A stretch of DNA of 64,000 nucleotides from Vibrio tasmaniensis 1F-187 (GCF_000272405.2 NZ_AJZM02000410.1:1-64000), one strand, 5' to 3'; shown: positions 53,935 through 64,000, counted from the first letter of the stretch. Numbers and translations: made by a program. The notes: generated by a model not told the origin, from the sequence alone.

Positions 53935-56333
53935 TTACCACTGAAAAAGCTTCTTTAGCCACTGTTTTGGTTGACTTTCACAGCCCTTTTTAATGCTGCC
54001 ACTTTCATCCCAGACCGGCAATTTGACTGTACCACCACAGTCAAACTCTAACGCCCCTTCAGAAGTTCGAGTAAAGCTCGCGGTCGCAATTCCTGTTGGC
54101 CAAGGCAGTAATAGTTGTTCAGGCATTCTTTGCTTCAGATAATCAGCATAGACACGCAACGCACCGCTAGAACCGGTTAGTTTAGTCGGTTTATTATCAT
54201 CTCGGCCTAACCAAATCGTCGTGACTTCACGACCATCAACACCCACGAACCAACTGTCACGGCTGTCATTACTGGTACCCGTTTTACCGGCTAATCCCGC
54301 CCATGCAAACTGACCTTGTAGGAAACGCCCCGTACCTTCCGATACGCCACGTTTCATTGCATAGGTTGTTAGCCAAGCGGCTTGCTGGTCAACGCTTTGT
54401 GATGCACGAGGGATCGACTGATACAGAACCTCGCCATCGTTATCAACCACAGAGCGAAGTGCAGACAAAGGTGCGATACGGCCAGAGTTGGTGATAGTTT
54501 GATACATCTGCGCGACTTGGAATGGAGTCAGTGAGAACGACCCCAAAAACATCGACGGTACTGGGCGAATTTCATTTTTATCAACCCCCAGTTTTCCAAT
54601 CGTATCCGAGACACTATCAATGCCTAATTGCATGCCTAAACGAACAGTAGGTACGTTGTAAGACTTAGAAAGCGCCACATACAAAGGCACATCGCCACGG
54701 AACTTACGATCGAAGTTTCTCGGGCTCCACACGCTACCTTTACTGCCTTTCAAGCTCAGTGGCGTGTCTTTCAATGTTGTCGCCAACGTGTACTTCTGAG
54801 GCTGCTCTAGTGCGGTTAAGTAAATTGCAGGCTTGACCAAAGAACCAATTGGGCGACTCGCGTTCAAGGCACGGTTAAAGCCATCGTAGCCAGTACGCTT
54901 ACCACCGACCATCGCCCGGATTTCACCGGTATTTCTATCCACGGCAATAGCTGCTGCTTCCAGCTTGTTACCTGCGGTTTTCGATAAATCAGGCACCTTA
55001 CGAGCAATCGACTTCTCTAACTTGTCTTGAGATACCGGATCCAGAGAGGTAAAGACTCGAATCCTTTTTTCGCCTCAAATCGATCGCCGACATACTTCTT
55101 AAGCTCAATGTTTACTTGTTGGAAATAAGCGGGCTGACGGCTAGCAATGCGTGGGTTGTCTTGAATATCCAAATCACGACTCGCCGCCTCTTCGTATTGT
55201 CGCGGAGTTAAGATGTCTTGTTGCATCAATAAGCGAAGAACCAAATCGCGTCGAGTCTTAGCACGCTCAGGATAACGAACCGGATTGTAATACGACGGTC
55301 CTTTCACCATACCCACCAGCAGTGCTAGCTGATCGATACGGAGCTCTTGAATTGGCTGACCGAAGTACAAGCGAGACGCTAAGCCGAAGCCATGAATCGC
55401 TTGTCCACCATTTTGCCCAAGGTAAACCTCGTTTAAGTAAGCCTCTAGGATTCGGTCTTTGCTGTAACGATGGTCCAAAATAAGTGCAATGTAGGCTTCA
55501 CGAACCTTACGCCACAATGTACGTTCACTGGACAAGAACAGGTTTTTTGCCAACTGTTGTGTCAGCGTACTACCACCTTGTACCGTTCGCCCAGCTTTGA
55601 CGTTAACGACCATTGCACGAGCGATGGCCAGTGGCGACACTCCATCGTGTTGATAGAAATTTCGGTCTTCGGTTGCTAATAAGGCATCAACCATCACTTC
55701 TGGGAATTGATTACGTTTTAAGAACAGGCGCTGCTCATCGTTACTTTTCTCAAGCATGCCAAGCATTTTCGGTTCAACACGCAGATAACCCATGTCGCCT
55801 TTCTTCTCTAGCGACTGAATACGAGTTAACTCGTTACCGTTGAAATGCAGCATCACATGACGATCCGCTTCCGGTCCATCGACAAACTCGAACGGACGAC
55901 GAATCATTTCAATCTTGGTTGAAGAAGAGGAGTATTCGCCCGGGTGACGAGGCGCGTTCACCTTACGATAATTAAGTACATCGAGCTCATTCTTAACCTG
56001 AACTAAACTCACCGGAGTTCCCGGAGACAGGTCTAGCACTCGCGCATAAACCACGGTTGGCAAATCAAACAGCTGACCTTCAAAGCGTTGCTTAACCACA
56101 GAATCGAGATAAATACCGACGAACAACAGTAATGCCGCAAGCGCTAAGCCTGCTTTCCAAGAAATGCCCCATAAGATCTTCAACCAACCTCTTTTGCCAG
56201 ATTTCTTAGCCTTAGATTTGGTCTTTTTCGCAGCCGCTCTAGGTTTTCTTGGCTTGGCTTTGGTCGCTGGTGACTTCTTTGCTGGCGCTTTTTTAGGTGG
56301 TGCCTTTTTGGGCGTTAACATTTTGGTCATCAT
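53935..56333 (-). pseudogene. mrcB: mrcB (PBP1B), frameshifted in this sequence
   Basis: A bifunctional class A penicillin-binding protein split into two frames. The 5' frame (56333-55017, 438 aa) holds a Lys/Ala/Pro-rich cytoplasmic tail, one TM, the UB2H-like domain and the GT51 transglycosylase (LLATEDRNFYQHDG, GGSTLTQQLAKNL). The 3' frame (from about 55065 to 53935) holds the transpeptidase with SxxK as SLVK, SxN as SYN and KTG as GKTGTSN. The break is at GCG-AAAAAA-GGATTC (about 55062-55073). A -1 shift on the A6 run restores (K)R-I-R-V-F-T-S-L-D-P and joins the frames into a normal-length PBP1B of about 790 aa. The ATG overlaps the hrpB stop by 4 nt. Confidence 0.85.
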
Positions 56334-58828
56334 CGATTCAACTGTCGTTTGGTTTTAGTGGTTGCTACATGGTTAGCAGGGTCATCCGGCCAAGGATGTT
56401 TTGGGTAACGGCCTTTCATCTCTTTTTGTACTTCTTTGTACGCGCCAGCCCAAAAGCCGGCTAAATCTTGAGTAATTTGTAGTGGTCGCTGTGCTGGAGA
56501 AAGGAGCTCAAGCACTACTTTTTTACGCCCTTGCGCGATCAATGGCGAGTCTTGTTCGCCAAAGACTTCCTGCATTCGCACTGAGATCACGGGTTCAGAT
56601 TGATATTGATAACGAATGGCCTTCTTGCTGCCTGTTGGCATCAGATAGTGTGTTGGCAGCCATTGGTCGATTTCTTGATTCAAAGGCCAGCCAAGATAAG
56701 TCGACAATGCTTGCTCAATCGAAACACTAGCCAGCCCTTTTGCCGACTTAATGCCATTCAAATACGGAGATAGCCACTCATCAAGGTGTTCAATCAAACT
56801 CACATCGTCCATTGCTGGCCAATCATGCTCAGGCATCCAAAGCTGTGCACAGCGTACACGCTCAACCAACTGCTTAGCCGAAGCTGTCCAATTTAAGCGA
56901 TCCAACCCGCACCGAGCGACATAATTGAACAGCGCTTGGCTCGCCTGATTCGCATCGGGATCAGCTAAAGCTTTGGTGCTGATAATCAACTTGCCCAGAG
57001 ACACTCGCTGCTCTGCAACTAAACGGCCACGTTTCTCATCCCAATCGGCGTAATCGGAACGCACAAACAGTTTTGGAAATTCAGCTTCTAGCTGCGCGAT
57101 ATCAACCGCAGTGGCTAAGAAAATTTGACTGGCTCGCCCTGTGCTGCGCATCAAATCAATCACTACGATATAGTCATTGTTCGCCAATGGGTCATCGTCA
57201 CGAACCTCAGCGCCGTGGCCATTCGCCAGAAGGAAAGCACTGCTGGTTGCACTTCTCGCTTGTGCAATTCGGTCTGGGAATGCAAAACAAAGCACTAATG
57301 GTAGCAATGATTCGTCAACTTGTGACAAATCTAAGTGATGATTGAGTTTGCTGGCGAGACTTTTCGCTCGCTGCATCACAACACTGTTTTTCGAGTGCTT
57401 TCTTTGCTTAAGTCGATGTAGCGAGTGTTGGATATCCGTCACATTGCGTTCCGGATCTTCGAGTAAAGCGGCAGCGACAATCGCGACATTCAACAAGGCT
57501 GGACTGTTTTGCTGAGCTTTGATCAGCATACTAGCGATACGCGGCTCAATGCCTAGGCGCTGGGCTTGCTTACCGATCGAAGTGAACTGCCCATTAGCGT
57601 CTAACAGTTCCAGATTTTGTAAGAGTTGCTTACCTTGTTCTGTTGAAGCTTTTGGTGGAACGTCTAACCATTGCAGTTCCTCAGCACTCGCAGCGCCCCA
57701 TTGCGTCAATTCAGACACCAACGAAGACAAATCAGAATGAAGAATTTCAGGTTCTGGTACAGCAGGTTGCTGCATAAGCTGTGTTTCGCTGTACAAGCGA
57801 ACACACAAGCCCTCTTCGATTCGCCCTGCTCGACCCGCTCTTTGCTCAGCAGAAGACTGCGAAATTTTCACTTGTTCAAGCTTGGTAATACCGGTTTTCA
57901 AATCAAACTTTGCAACTCGTTCTAACCCCGAATCAACCACTAAACGAATCCCCTCAATCGTCAAAGAGGTTTCCGCAATGTTAGTGGCCAATACCACTTT
58001 TCGACGCCCTTTCACCGATGGCGCGATCGCTCTCTGCTGCTGTTCAAAACTCAATTGGCCATACAACGGACACACGTCAATATCACTGACAAGTTGCCCA
58101 AGTTGTGATTCCACTTGTTTTATCGCCGAGACACCCGGTAAGAAAGCCAAAAGTGAACCCGATTCTTTCTCCATCAGAGAACGAATCACGTTGGCCATCT
58201 TAGGTGCTAAATATTCATTCGAGCCTAATGGCTGATAGCGGAAGTCGACAGGGAAAGTTCGGCCTTGCGATTCAACATACTTGGCATCAGGTAACAAAGA
58301 TTGCAGAGCGTGTTGATCTAAGGTTGCCGACATCACCACCACTTTTAGATCGTCACGCAGCGCATCTTGGATCTCCAAGCTAAACGCCAATGCAGTATCT
58401 GCGTGAATGCTGCGTTCATGAAATTCATCAAAGATCACCATATCAACCCCAGTCAATTCAGGGTCGGTTTGGATCATTCTCGTCATGATCCCTTCAGTCA
58501 CGATTTCCAAGCGAGTCGCACTACTGGTTTTAGATTCACCACGAACCCTAAAACCTATGCTCTCTCCCACTTTCTCTCCTAGTTGGCTCGCTAAGTAAGT
58601 AGCAATATTCCTTGCAGCCAAACGCCTTGGTTCAAGCATAATGATTTTGCCTTGAACGGCATTAGTTTTAACCAACTGTAAAGGGAAGAATGTTGACTTA
58701 CCGGCACCGGGAGCGGCCTTTAGAATAAGTTGAGTGTGTGTTTGTACGCCAGCGAGCAGATCTGGCATCACAGCTTCTATGGGCAGTTGTGGCAATGGGT
58801 GAACCTTGTGGTGTAATGTTGGCAACAT
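56330..58828 (-). CDS. hrpB: HrpB, ATP-dependent DExH-box helicase
   Basis: An 832-residue DEAH/DExH helicase. Motif I is APGAGKST, motif II DEFHERS, motif III SAT and motif VI QRAGRAGR. The C-terminal HrpB domain ends in the typical RYPKHPWPDDP. The physiological RNA target is not known for enteric HrpB. It is divergent from sfsA with only 34 bp between, and overlaps mrcB by 4 nt (ATGA). The hrpB-mrcB pair is conserved in gammaproteobacteria. Confidence 0.94.
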   Translation of the reverse strand: MLPTLHHKVHPLPQLPIEAVMPDLLAGVQTHTQLILKAAPGAGKSTFFPLQLVKTNAVQGKIIMLEPRRLAARNIATYLASQLGEKVGESIGFRVRGESKTSSATRLEIVTEGIMTRMIQTDPELTGVDMVIFDEFHERSIHADTALAFSLEIQDALRDDLKVVVMSATLDQHALQSLLPDAKYVESQGRTFPVDFRYQPLGSNEYLAPKMANVIRSLMEKESGSLLAFLPGVSAIKQVESQLGQLVSDIDVCPLYGQLSFEQQQRAIAPSVKGRRKVVLATNIAETSLTIEGIRLVVDSGLERVAKFDLKTGITKLEQVKISQSSAEQRAGRAGRIEEGLCVRLYSETQLMQQPAVPEPEILHSDLSSLVSELTQWGAASAEELQWLDVPPKASTEQGKQLLQNLELLDANGQFTSIGKQAQRLGIEPRIASMLIKAQQNSPALLNVAIVAAALLEDPERNVTDIQHSLHRLKQRKHSKNSVVMQRAKSLASKLNHHLDLSQVDESLLPLVLCFAFPDRIAQARSATSSAFLLANGHGAEVRDDDPLANNDYIVVIDLMRSTGRASQIFLATAVDIAQLEAEFPKLFVRSDYADWDEKRGRLVAEQRVSLGKLIISTKALADPDANQASQALFNYVARCGLDRLNWTASAKQLVERVRCAQLWMPEHDWPAMDDVSLIEHLDEWLSPYLNGIKSAKGLASVSIEQALSTYLGWPLNQEIDQWLPTHYLMPTGSKKAIRYQYQSEPVISVRMQEVFGEQDSPLIAQGRKKVVLELLSPAQRPLQITQDLAGFWAGAYKEVQKEMKGRYPKHPWPDDPANHVATTKTKRQLNR

Positions 58829-58862
58829 TGTACATAAAAACCTACCTCTCTAAATAAGTAAT

Positions 58863-59621
58863 ATGCACTTCAATCCTCCATTAGAGCCAGCGACTCTTAT
58901 TAAACGCTATAAACGCTTTCTCACTGACATCCAACTTCCAGACGGCAGCGAGCGTACTATCCACTGCGCTAACACCGGAGCGATGACAGGATGTGCGACT
59001 CCTGGCAATACGGTGTGGTACTCAACGTCAGACAATGCAAAAAGAAAGTACCCAAACAGCTGGGAGATCTCAGAAACAGACAAAGGTCACCGTATTTGTG
59101 TAAATACTGCGCGGGCAAACCAGCTAGCGGTGGAAGCAATTGAAAATGGGACTATAGTTGAACTCTTAGGTTATAACGCGTTACGAACCGAAGTGAAATA
59201 TGGCAGTGAGAATAGTCGCATTGATATTCTGCTTGAAGATAACGAAAAGCCGCCTTGCTATATCGAAGTAAAAAGCGTCACTTTGCTCGACGAACAAGTG
59301 TCAACTAAGCGACAAATATCAACTAAACAACAAGCGTCGACCGAAGGACAAGGTTTTTTCCCTGATGCAGTGACAACTAGAGGCCAAAAACATCTGCGAG
59401 AACTCACAGAAATGGTCGAATCTGGAAGTAGAGCCGTACTTTTATTCACTGTTTTACATTCAGGCATTGAAAAAGTGTCTGCGGCACACCATATAGACGC
59501 CAAATATTCGTTATTACTAAAACAAGCACAAGACGCTGGAGTTGAAGTGCTTTGCTATAAAGCAGAGCTCAGCAGTACTCAAATACAACTAAAACAAGCC
59601 GTTGAATTTATCAATAGCTAA
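58863..59621 (+). CDS. sfsA: SfsA, sugar fermentation stimulation protein
   Basis: A 252-residue SfsA-family protein, an OB-like and nuclease-like fold with DNA-binding activity; its biochemical role is unsettled. Family motifs are [11 protein letters not shown] near residue 40, the IEVKSVTL stretch with the nuclease-type E-x-K, and [16 protein letters not shown]. Unusually, between those last two there is an insert of three degenerate STxxQx hexapeptides (147-164). It is divergent from hrpB and upstream of dksA. Confidence 0.9.
   Translation: MHFNPPLEPATLIKRYKRFLTDIQLPDGSERTIHCANTGAMTGCATPGNTVWYSTSDNAKRKYPNSWEISETDKGHRICVNTARANQLAVEAIENGTIVELLGYNALRTEVKYGSENSRIDILLEDNEKPPCYIEVKSVTLLDEQVSTKRQISTKQQASTEGQGFFPDAVTTRGQKHLRELTEMVESGSRAVLLFTVLHSGIEKVSAAHHIDAKYSLLLKQAQDAGVEVLCYKAELSSTQIQLKQAVEFINS
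59301..59354 (+). repeat. Three degenerate 18-bp tandem repeats inside sfsA
   Basis: Units at 59301-59318, 59319-59336 and 59337-59354 encode [12 protein letters not shown] and STEGQG. The first two are the most alike in DNA. They fall in a surface loop between conserved motifs, and most SfsA proteins I know lack them. Confidence 0.75.
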
Positions 59622-59670
59622 GCAAAAATGCTGAACTATTCACATTGATTGCAAGTTTTAACAAGAGTAT

Positions 59671-59699
59671 TTGCCACCATTCGTTCTTTCTGCTATAGA
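59671..59699 (+). promoter_or_regulatory. dksA promoter with GC-rich discriminator
   Basis: TTGCCA (59671-59676), a 17-bp spacer and TATAGA (59694-59699), followed by TACCCGCC before the likely start near 59706. A GC-rich discriminator is a mark of promoters inhibited by ppGpp and DksA, so autoregulation is possible. Confidence 0.6.
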
Positions 59700-59756
59700 T
59701 ACCCGCCTTAAAATTAGCTGCTTTGCAGTTGACTAGGTGTAAATAGGAGATGCTGT

Positions 59757-60203
59757 ATGCCAGAATCTAAGAAAAAAGCGCTAGGCATCCTAGCCATCGC
59801 AGGTGTTGAACCGTACCAAGCAAAGACAGGTGAAGAGTACATGTCACCTGAGCAAACGGAACATTTTACAAAAATTTTATCAGCTTGGCGCAACCAGCTC
59901 AGGGAAGAAGTTGATCGTACTGTGCACCACATGCAGGACGAAGCAGCGAATTTTCCAGATCCTGTTGACCGAGCTTCTCAAGAAGAAGAATTCAGCCTAG
60001 AGTTACGTAACCGTGACCGTGAGCGCCGTCTTATCAAGAAAATTGAGAAGACACTAGATAAGATCGAAGAAGACGATTTCGGCTTCTGCGACTCTTGCGG
60101 TGTCGAGATTGGTATTCGTCGTCTTGAAGCTCGTCCAACTGCTGACCTTTGTATTGACTGTAAAACACTTGCAGAGATCAAAGAGAAACAGATGCAAGGT
60201 TAA
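59757..60203 (+). CDS. dksA: DksA, RNA polymerase-binding transcription factor
   Basis: A 148-residue secondary-channel factor that works with ppGpp in the stringent response. The coiled coil carries the tip Asp-x-x-Asp ([12 protein letters not shown]), and the C-terminal zinc finger is [19 protein letters not shown] then DLCIDC. The length is close to E. coli's 151. GGAGAT precedes the ATG. It is the second secondary-channel factor in the window (with GreA). The dksA-gluQ-pcnB-folK-panB order is as in E. coli. Confidence 0.96.
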   Translation: MPESKKKALGILAIAGVEPYQAKTGEEYMSPEQTEHFTKILSAWRNQLREEVDRTVHHMQDEAANFPDPVDRASQEEEFSLELRNRDRERRLIKKIEKTLDKIEEDDFGFCDSCGVEIGIRRLEARPTADLCIDCKTLAEIKEKQMQG

Positions 60204-60220
60204 TTCTTGCGGATGTAAAG

Positions 60221-60245
60221 AAAGGGAGCTTTGGCTCCCTTTTTT
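60221..60245 (+). terminator. dksA terminator
   Basis: Stem AAAGGGAGC/GCTCCCTTT with loop TTTG and a T run, 17 nt after the dksA stop. In E. coli partial read-through from dksA into gluQ is known. Confidence 0.9.
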
Positions 60246-60351
60246 GTTTGTTTTAAAAAGTGGTTTATATCGTTGTTGATAGCGATAAACTAATCACCAA
60301 ACGTCTTAAGAATCGGCTACTGCGGTACCATCAAGATTAGGTTTCTCACTC

Positions 60352-61254
60352 ATGAATTATATCGGACGCTTTGCACCATCACCGTCAGGTCCTCTTCATT
60401 TTGGCTCACTGGTTGCTGCTCTTGGTAGCTACTTTCAAGCGAAATCTAACCAAGGACAATGGTTAGTTCGTATGGAAGACCTCGATCCGCCAAGAGAAAT
60501 GGCTGGCGCTGCAGACCTCATTCTTAAGACGCTTGAGGCTTACCACCTGTATTGGGACGGTGAAGTCGTTTATCAAAGCCAGCGTCATGACCTATATCAA
60601 GCTCAAATTGATCAATGGGTCACTGACAATCAGGCCTACTACTGTCAATGTACCCGTAAGCAAATAAAGTCCTTGGGTGGGTTTTATAGTGGCCACTGCC
60701 GAGACAAAGGTTTGGTTGATTCAGGCGAACAGGCGGTGCGCTTGTGTATGGACTTTCCCATCGAGTCCTTTGACGATGTTCGTCACGGCACGATTCAAAT
60801 TCCCAAAGCATTGGCTGAAGAAGATTTTATTATCAAGCGCAGAGATGGGTTGTTTGCCTATAACTTGGCAGTTGTCCTTGATGACATCGAACAAGGGGTA
60901 ACAGAAGTCGTTAGAGGTGCAGATCTGATAGAACCAACAGGTCGACAAATCAGTTTGTATAAGACGCTCAAGCAAAAAAACGTGAGCTACTTGCACTTAC
61001 CATTGGCAACCGATGGCTTGGGGAATAAACTGTCAAAACAAAATCATGCCACCGCGATAGATCTCGACAACCCAAAACCGACGTTAATCAATGCGATGCG
61101 ATTCTTAGGTTTTAATATCCCGAATGCTCTTTTCGAGGCGTCAATAGATGAAATTTTATTGTGGGGCTGCCAGCAATGGAACGTCTATCAGTTACCTGAT
61201 AGTTTACAAAAAGAGCACAGCAATGAGTTCGAAACTAACGGCAAATCGCAATAA
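60352..61254 (+). CDS. gluQ: GluQ-RS, glutamyl-Q tRNA(Asp) synthetase
   Basis: A 300-residue GluRS catalytic-domain paralog that attaches glutamate to queuosine at position 34 of tRNA-Asp. The class I HIGH-like motif is PSGPLHFGS, the zinc ligands are in YYCQCTRKQ and YSGHCRDKG, and the KMSKS-like motif is LGNKLSKQN. It lacks any anticodon-binding domain, as expected. It is downstream of dksA, separated by a terminator. Confidence 0.94.
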   Translation: MNYIGRFAPSPSGPLHFGSLVAALGSYFQAKSNQGQWLVRMEDLDPPREMAGAADLILKTLEAYHLYWDGEVVYQSQRHDLYQAQIDQWVTDNQAYYCQCTRKQIKSLGGFYSGHCRDKGLVDSGEQAVRLCMDFPIESFDDVRHGTIQIPKALAEEDFIIKRRDGLFAYNLAVVLDDIEQGVTEVVRGADLIEPTGRQISLYKTLKQKNVSYLHLPLATDGLGNKLSKQNHATAIDLDNPKPTLINAMRFLGFNIPNALFEASIDEILLWGCQQWNVYQLPDSLQKEHSNEFETNGKSQ

Positions 61255-61410
61255 CGATACATAAAAATACCGTAACAAATACCTGTGACTAAGCAGACGA
61301 TGTTCTCAAATGGCTCGCGCTAAGCTATTATTAGCCGCAATTAAACTCTGCACTACCACTTTGGACTAAGAGAAAAACAAAGCTGGCGATACCTACTTTG
61401 TTATAAACTA

Positions 61411-62766
61411 ATGAATACAAACGACAATACCCCAAGCGAACAACGCGGATTCCACGAATTAGCTCTGAATATTTATACTCGTCAAGAGCACAATATTTCA
61501 CGCAAGCAGATCAGCGACAATGCACTTAAAGTGTTATATCGCCTGAATGGTGCGGGTTTTGACGCATTTCTAGTCGGTGGTGGTGTACGCGACATCTTAT
61601 TGGGCTCTCAGCCAAAAGATTTTGATATCGCGACCAACGCAACGCCAGAGCAAATCAAGCACCTATTCAGAAACTGTCGCCTTATCGGTCGACGTTTTCG
61701 CTTGGCACATATCATGTTTGGTCGTGACATCATTGAAGTAGCAACTTTCCGTGGCCACCACCAAGAGCCATCGAAAAACGTTTCTGCGCAATCTGAAGAA
61801 GGTATGTTGCTACGCGATAACGTGTACGGCAATGTTGATGAAGATGCAGAACGTCGTGACTTCACAATCAATGCGATGTACTACAACATTGCAGACTATA
61901 GCATCCACGATTACGCGGGTGGTGTAGAAGATTTAGAAGATAAGCTGATCCGCCTGATTGGCGATCCAGAAACGCGTTACCGCGAAGACCCAGTACGCAT
62001 GCTACGTGCAATGCGCTTCGCCGCTAAACTGGATTTTGATATTGAGGAAGATACAGCCGACCCAATTGAAGAGTTAGCACACCTTCTAAAAGATATCCCA
62101 GCAGCGCGCCTTTACGAAGAGTCTCTAAAATTACTGCAATCAGGTCACGGTTTAGAAACCTACCACTTGATGCGTGAGTACAACCTGTTCCAGCAGATGT
62201 TCCCTTCAGTAGCGGAACACTTCACAGAAGGCTACGACTCACATACCGAGCAGATGCTTGATTTGGTACTCGACTCGACTGACCTTCGCATCGAAGATGG
62301 CAAGCGAGTAAACCCCGCGTTTATGTTTGCTGCAATGCTTTGGTACCCAATGAACAAGTTGGCAGACAAGCTTGTCGCTGAACAGGGTATGGCGCACTAC
62401 GATGCGATCATGGAAGCAAGTAACATCATTCTTGATCGACAAGTAAAATCAATTGCGATTCCTCGTCGCCATACCGCAACCATTCGCGAAGTTTGGCAAC
62501 TGCAACTACGACTGCCTCGCCGCAACGGTAAACGTGCCGTTCGCCTGATGGAACTCAATAAGTTCCGTGCTGGCTACGATTTCCTAGAAATGCGTGGCGA
62601 AATTGAAGGTGGCGAAACCAAAGAACTAGCAAAATGGTGGGAGCGTTATCAGACAGCAGGACGCAATATGCGTCAAGCGATGGCTAATGACGTAGCAGCA
62701 CCATCAAAGTCGGGTCATCGCCGCCGTAAGACTTACAGGAACAAAAAGAGTAAGCAATCAGAATGA
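61411..62766 (+). CDS. pcnB: PcnB, poly(A) polymerase I
   Basis: A 451-residue nucleotidyltransferase that adds poly(A) tails and so speeds RNA decay. The pol-beta motif is LVGGGVRDILLG with catalytic Asps in DFDIAT, followed by RRFRLAHIMFG. The C-terminus is basic (GHRRRKTYRNKKSK), a likely RNA- or RNase E-binding tail. The ATG at 61411 has no clear Shine-Dalgarno, and no other start is in frame after a stop at 61342. Weak initiation recalls the AUU start of E. coli pcnB. It overlaps folK by 4 nt. Confidence 0.93.
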   Translation: MNTNDNTPSEQRGFHELALNIYTRQEHNISRKQISDNALKVLYRLNGAGFDAFLVGGGVRDILLGSQPKDFDIATNATPEQIKHLFRNCRLIGRRFRLAHIMFGRDIIEVATFRGHHQEPSKNVSAQSEEGMLLRDNVYGNVDEDAERRDFTINAMYYNIADYSIHDYAGGVEDLEDKLIRLIGDPETRYREDPVRMLRAMRFAAKLDFDIEEDTADPIEELAHLLKDIPAARLYEESLKLLQSGHGLETYHLMREYNLFQQMFPSVAEHFTEGYDSHTEQMLDLVLDSTDLRIEDGKRVNPAFMFAAMLWYPMNKLADKLVAEQGMAHYDAIMEASNIILDRQVKSIAIPRRHTATIREVWQLQLRLPRRNGKRAVRLMELNKFRAGYDFLEMRGEIEGGETKELAKWWERYQTAGRNMRQAMANDVAAPSKSGHRRRKTYRNKKSKQSE

Positions 62767-63248
62767 TAACGGCTTACATTGCGGTCGGCAGTAATCTTGC
62801 CGACCCTGTTAGCCAAGCAAACTTGGCTATCGAAACGCTAAAGAATCTTCCGCGAACAACGTTTGTTGCGACCTCACAGCTATATAGTAGCACTCCAATG
62901 GGGCCGCAAAACCAACCCGACTACATCAACGCGGTAGTAGCAATTAAAACAGAATTAACGCCAATTGAACTGCTTGATTGCACTCAAAAGATCGAGCAAG
63001 AGCAAGGGCGCGTCCGTAAAGACGAGCGTTGGGGTCCAAGAACCTTGGATCTCGATATCGTGTTATACGGCAATGAGGTGATCGATTCAGAGCGCTTAAC
63101 CGTTCCTCATTACGGAATGAAAGAAAGAGAGTTTGTGCTCTACCCGCTTGCTGAAATCGCACCAAGTTTACAACTCCCTGATGGGACTGAGCTGACAGAA
63201 CTACTAAAAATAGTAGATAAGAACGGGCTCAATGTTTGGCAGCAATAG
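62763..63248 (+). CDS. folK: FolK, HPPK (pyrophosphokinase of folate synthesis)
   Basis: A 161-residue enzyme that pyrophosphorylates 6-hydroxymethyl-dihydropterin, making the substrate of FolP (also in this window). The signature RWGPRTLDLDIVLYG carries the two Mg2+-binding Asps. It overlaps pcnB by ATGA, so translation is coupled, and it lies 22 bp before panB. Confidence 0.95.
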   Translation: MITAYIAVGSNLADPVSQANLAIETLKNLPRTTFVATSQLYSSTPMGPQNQPDYINAVVAIKTELTPIELLDCTQKIEQEQGRVRKDERWGPRTLDLDIVLYGNEVIDSERLTVPHYGMKEREFVLYPLAEIAPSLQLPDGTELTELLKIVDKNGLNVWQQ

Positions 63249-63270
63249 CCAAGCGCATTAAGGAAAATCA

Positions 63271-64000
63271 ATGAAAAAAGTAACCATTAACGACCTAATC
63301 AAGTGCAAACAAGAAGGCCGTAAATTCGCGACGTCGACAGCTTATGATGCGAGTTTTGCTCAATTATTCGAAAGCCAAGATATGCCAGTTCTACTTGTCG
63401 GTGACTCACTTGGCATGGTTCTACAAGGTCGTAACGATACATTACCAGTAACCGTTGAAGATATTGCTTACCATACTCGCTCAGTGCGTGCCGGTAGCCC
63501 AAACTGTCTTCTTATGGCTGACATGCCATTCATGAGTTACGCCACACCAGAGCAAGCCTGTGAGAACGCAGCAACCTTAATGCGCGCTGGTGCGAATATG
63601 GTGAAAATCGAAGGCGGAAGCTGGTTGATTGAAACTGTGAAGATGCTAACAGAACGTGCTGTACCAGTATGTGCACACTTAGGCTTAACGCCTCAATCGG
63701 TAAACATTTTTGGTGGTTACAAAGTTCAAGGTCGTGACAACGAGCAAGCCGATAAAATGGTTGCTGATGCGCTAGCACTACAAAATGCAGGTGCTCAAAT
63801 CGTTCTTCTTGAATGTGTACCAGCTTCATTAGCAAAAAGAATTACAGAAGCTTGTGACGTACCGGTTATCGGCATCGGCGCAGGTAATGTTACCGATGGT
63901 CAGATCTTGGTTATGCATGACATGTTCGGTATTTCTGCGAACTACATGCCGAAATTCTCTAAGAATTTCCTAGCTGAAACAGGTGATATGCGTAAAGCCG
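63271..64000 (+). CDS. panB: PanB, ketopantoate hydroxymethyltransferase (3' end outside window)
   Basis: The first 243 codons of a TIM-barrel enzyme that makes ketopantoate for coenzyme A. The family motifs [11 protein letters not shown] (metal-binding Asp), [18 protein letters not shown] and PVIGIGAG are all present. AAGGAAAA lies 4 nt before the ATG. The frame is open to the window edge; about 20 codons should be missing. panC usually follows. Confidence 0.96.
   Translation, partial: MKKVTINDLIKCKQEGRKFATSTAYDASFAQLFESQDMPVLLVGDSLGMVLQGRNDTLPVTVEDIAYHTRSVRAGSPNCLLMADMPFMSYATPEQACENAATLMRAGANMVKIEGGSWLIETVKMLTERAVPVCAHLGLTPQSVNIFGGYKVQGRDNEQADKMVADALALQNAGAQIVLLECVPASLAKRITEACDVPVIGIGAGNVTDGQILVMHDMFGISANYMPKFSKNFLAETGDMRKA

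Overview
The window is a piece of the main chromosome of a marine Vibrio, probably of the splendidus or harveyi type. The proteins read as close Vibrio homologues throughout: an OmpU porin, a ChiS sensor, a chitobiose phosphorylase and an ErpA that match the V. cholerae proteins as I remember them. The gene order from secG to panB also follows the V. cholerae chromosome 1 order that I recall. I see no phage, insertion sequence, integron or CRISPR. This is core genome with lineage-specific details.

Layout. 1-6.8 kb: a minus-strand block holding tRNA-fMet (cut by the window edge), tRNA-Leu(GAG), secG, glmM, folP, ftsH and rlmE. rlmE has a sigma32-like promoter and diverges from yhbY. greA follows. 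7.3-18.9 kb: cell-envelope genes ompU, dacB, an MgtE-type Mg2+ channel, tyrS, an M23 endopeptidase and an RND efflux pair, then erpA. 19.2-23.0 kb: hemL, a 41-residue membrane microprotein, an AI-2E/PerM-family protein and rsmC.

23.3-42.0 kb is the chitin-oligosaccharide region. ChiS is the membrane regulator. After a 709-bp control region come a periplasmic chitooligosaccharide-binding protein, a four-part ABC importer, a GH9 glucosaminidase, glucosamine kinase, a GH20 hexosaminidase, chitobiose phosphorylase and a hexosephosphate mutase. Together they import (GlcNAc)n and cut or phosphorolyse it in the cytoplasm. The control region carries a SlmA-like site, a CRP-like site, two 14-bp repeats spaced 30 bp apart and a long leader hairpin. 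The gaps within the operon hold many strong RNA hairpins.

42.1-64 kb: an iron ABC transporter (fbpABC, with a promoter and Fur box), glnK-amtB with a sigma54 promoter, yacL, acnB (an ERIC element abuts its stop codon), a type Vd patatin autotransporter, mrcB (frameshifted in this sequence), hrpB, sfsA, dksA, gluQ, pcnB, folK and the start of panB.

The most interesting unexplained material is the mgtE leader, which has a 14-codon ORF with Asp-His-Pro-Pro and competing hairpins ahead of an MgtE that lacks its CBS sensor. Next are the structured RNAs of the chitobiose operon, and then the mrcB frameshift at an A6 tract, which a -1 slip would repair.
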